In this document: piece by piece, positions 5,272 through 6,151 of the stretch
How positions within the stretch are numbered: the first letter of the stretch is position 1
How the letters are laid out: every line of letters starts with the position of its first letter
Origin: Anaerolineae bacterium
Lineage (GTDB): Bacteria > Chloroflexota > Anaerolineae > JACIWR01
DNA length: 6,151 nucleotides
Assembly: GCA_021162125.1 (NCBI GenBank)
Contig: JAGGZG010000068.1
Location: forward strand, 1 to 6,151
Direction of reading: 5' to 3'
The notes under the pieces: model-generated
What the model saw: only the letters and a program-made list of their open reading frames with translations
Told to the model about the DNA's origin: nothing
Databases searched by the model: none
Made by a program: the position numbers and the translations under genes

Positions 5272-5905
5272 TGATGAACCCGGCCACCAATTCCCCCACC
5301 TCCTCCTCGTGTCCCCACAGGAAGTGATCGGCACCGTGGACGACTTTCACCTCCACGGGCGGAGGTAGGGTGGCGACGAAGGCCCGCAGCCGCTCGATCG
5401 AGCAGAATTGGTCGCGGTCGGCGACGATGAAGCACCTGGGGCCGATGAAGTCACGCAGCAGCCCCTCGTGAGGCAGCACGAGGAGGGGCGGAGCGACGGC
5501 CACTACCCCAGCGATGCTTTCCTCGTCAGCGCAGCGCAGGCCCACCCACGCACCAAAGGAGTAGCCGACGACGTACAGTCGCCGGGGGTCCACTCCGCCC
5601 TGGGCATGCAGGAAAGCCAGCGCACCACGGGCGTCATCCGTCTCCCCTGCACCGCCGTTGAACCGGCCCCGGCTGCGCCCCACTCCCCGGAAGTTGAAGC
5701 GCAGGGCGGCGATGCCCCGTGCCGCCAGTGCCTGGGCGATGGCCACGACCACGCCGTTGTCCATCGTCCCGCCGTACAGCGGGTGGGGATGGCAGACAAT
5801 GGCCGCCGGATAGCGGTCCGAGCCGGGCAGATGCAGTACTCCCTCCAGCTCCACGGGATGCGCCCCGGTGCTGGGAAAGCGAACAGTCTGTTCACGATTT
5901 GGCAT
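5267..5905 (-). CDS. Alpha/beta hydrolase (COG2945-like, dienelactone hydrolase superfamily)
   Basis: This 212-residue serine hydrolase shows the family core. The CHPHPLYGGTMDNGVV motif (38-53) is typical of the group and supplies the oxyanion region. RFNFRGVGRSRG lies at 69-80. The nucleophile elbow GYSFGA holds S116, with the acid likely D163 or D165 in VADRDQF and the base H194 in GADHFLWG. All three triad elements are present and in order, so it should be active, probably on esters or small acyl substrates. The real substrate is unknown. It has no signal peptide and is cytoplasmic. The start at 5905 has AAGGGAG about ten bases upstream. It converges on the thioesterase gene, and its stop lies inside the heptamer hairpin. 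A shared acyl-metabolism role with the thioesterase is only a guess. Confidence 0.88.
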   Translation of the reverse strand: MPNREQTVRFPSTGAHPVELEGVLHLPGSDRYPAAIVCHPHPLYGGTMDNGVVVAIAQALAARGIAALRFNFRGVGRSRGRFNGGAGETDDARGALAFLHAQGGVDPRRLYVVGYSFGAWVGLRCADEESIAGVVAVAPPLLVLPHEGLLRDFIGPRCFIVADRDQFCSIERLRAFVATLPPPVEVKVVHGADHFLWGHEEEVGELVAGFIT

Positions 5906-5931
5906 AGTAGGCGTTCTCCCTTCGTGCCCGC

Positions 5932-6151
5932 TCAGGCCCTCACCTCCACGCTACGCTCCACTTGGCCTCCCCTGTCAATCAGCGCCCCTAATGGGCCACC
6001 CATGGTCGGGTGATGTGGGCCACCTGATTGGCTGACAAATTTAACATTCGGCAGCCACTGTTTCGAAGGAAGGAGGTGACCGAACGGCACGGCGGGAGGC
6101 GCGGGCTGGCTCCGGATCAGGGCGCGGGTCCAGTTCCAGAGTGTGCGGCAG
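5932..6151 (-). CDS. Possible C-terminal fragment of a gene entering from the right edge
   Basis: On the minus strand a frame is open from the window edge to a TGA at 5934-5932, giving 72 codons without a start needed. It ends LGALIDRGGQVERSVEVRA. GC at third codon positions is high in the outer third (about 21 of 23) and lower towards the end, so only part may be truly coding. The hydrolase starts 26 bases after the stop, compatible with an operon. I do not recognise the protein. An open frame of this length is not rare in GC-rich DNA, and a plus-strand frame sharing the same wobble positions after 6080 is an alternative. Confidence 0.3.
   Translation of the reverse strand, partial: CRTLWNWTRALIRSQPAPPAVPFGHLLPSKQWLPNVKFVSQSGGPHHPTMGGPLGALIDRGGQVERSVEVRA
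5973..5978 (-). promoter_or_regulatory. Isolated -35-like TTGACA upstream of the hydrolase
   Basis: The minus strand has a perfect TTGACA here, 68 bases before the hydrolase start. No good -10 follows at 16-18 bases; TAGCGT at 19 bases is the nearest. It may be chance, or a promoter helped by an activator. Confidence 0.2.
5992..6024. repeat. Direct repeat TGGGCCACC, spaced 24 bases
   Basis: TGGGCCACC occurs at 5992-6000 and 6016-6024. Each contains the near-palindrome TGG-G-CCA, extended to GTGG-G-CCAC in the second copy. The spacing of 24 bases start to start is near two helical turns, as for paired binding sites of a regulator. It lies about 90-120 bases upstream of the hydrolase start, but inside the possible partial reading frame. 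Confidence 0.35.

Noticed and set aside
5408..6013. 201-codon plus-strand open frame opposite the alpha/beta hydrolase
   Set aside because: The minus strand carries an intact serine hydrolase with its full triad. The plus frame has no recognisable motif or ribosome-binding site.
6066..6151. Plus-strand gene starting at GTG 6076 after AAGGA
   Set aside because: A perfect GGAGGTGA is present, but the GTG lies inside it and the 25 codons to the edge look unlike protein. The better-looking plus frame after 6080 has no start codon, so neither is annotated.
1..6151. CRISPR array, insertion sequence or integrase
   Set aside because: No regularly spaced identical repeats with unique spacers were seen. 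No transposase or integrase motif and no terminal inverted repeats with target duplications were recognised.

Overview
The window looks like a GC-rich bacterial chromosome. Its overall style suggests Chloroflexota (Anaerolineae-like), probably from an environmental or metagenomic assembly. The main reasons are a RodZ-like protein with long Thr/Pro-rich linkers next to rplI and rimO, GC-rich coding sequence, and short-period intergenic repeats of a kind I associate with such genomes. The phylum call is an inference from gene style, not proven by a marker.

Left part (1-3374, plus strand). A 441-base non-coding leader carries a cluster of hairpins (49-118), an inverted array of degenerate nonamers (125-230) and a good sigma70-type promoter (367-395). 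That promoter drives rplI (ribosomal protein L9), followed by a membrane-anchored RodZ-like HTH/DUF4115 protein. A strong hairpin plus T-run (1975-2014) separates these from rimO, the radical-SAM methylthiotransferase of ribosomal protein S12. The two ribosome-related genes flank a cell-shape/cytoskeleton-type gene.

Middle (3454-4740, minus strand). Three tightly packed genes form one apparent operon behind a promoter with a perfect -10. They are a DUF1232 small membrane protein with an acidic tail, a 114-residue antitoxin candidate, and a PIN-domain (VapC-family) ribonuclease toxin that overlaps the antitoxin gene. This is a type II toxin-antitoxin cassette. The DUF1232 gene sharing its transcript is the least expected part.

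Right part (4815-6151). A hotdog thioesterase of the fluoroacetyl-CoA thioesterase (FlK) type, with the Thr-Glu-His triad conserved, lies on the plus strand and is divergent from the DUF1232 operon. It converges on a minus-strand serine alpha/beta hydrolase. Between them is a 15-bp hairpin built from heptamer repeats (GTGAAAC/GTTTCAC), probably a two-way terminator. Upstream of the hydrolase a minus-strand frame stays open to the window edge and may be the C-terminal end of another gene.

I did not find a clearly new multi-gene system. The observations most worth following are the structured repeats in the leader, the DUF1232-antitoxin-PIN operon, the overlapping terminator/promoter before rimO, and the heptamer hairpin.
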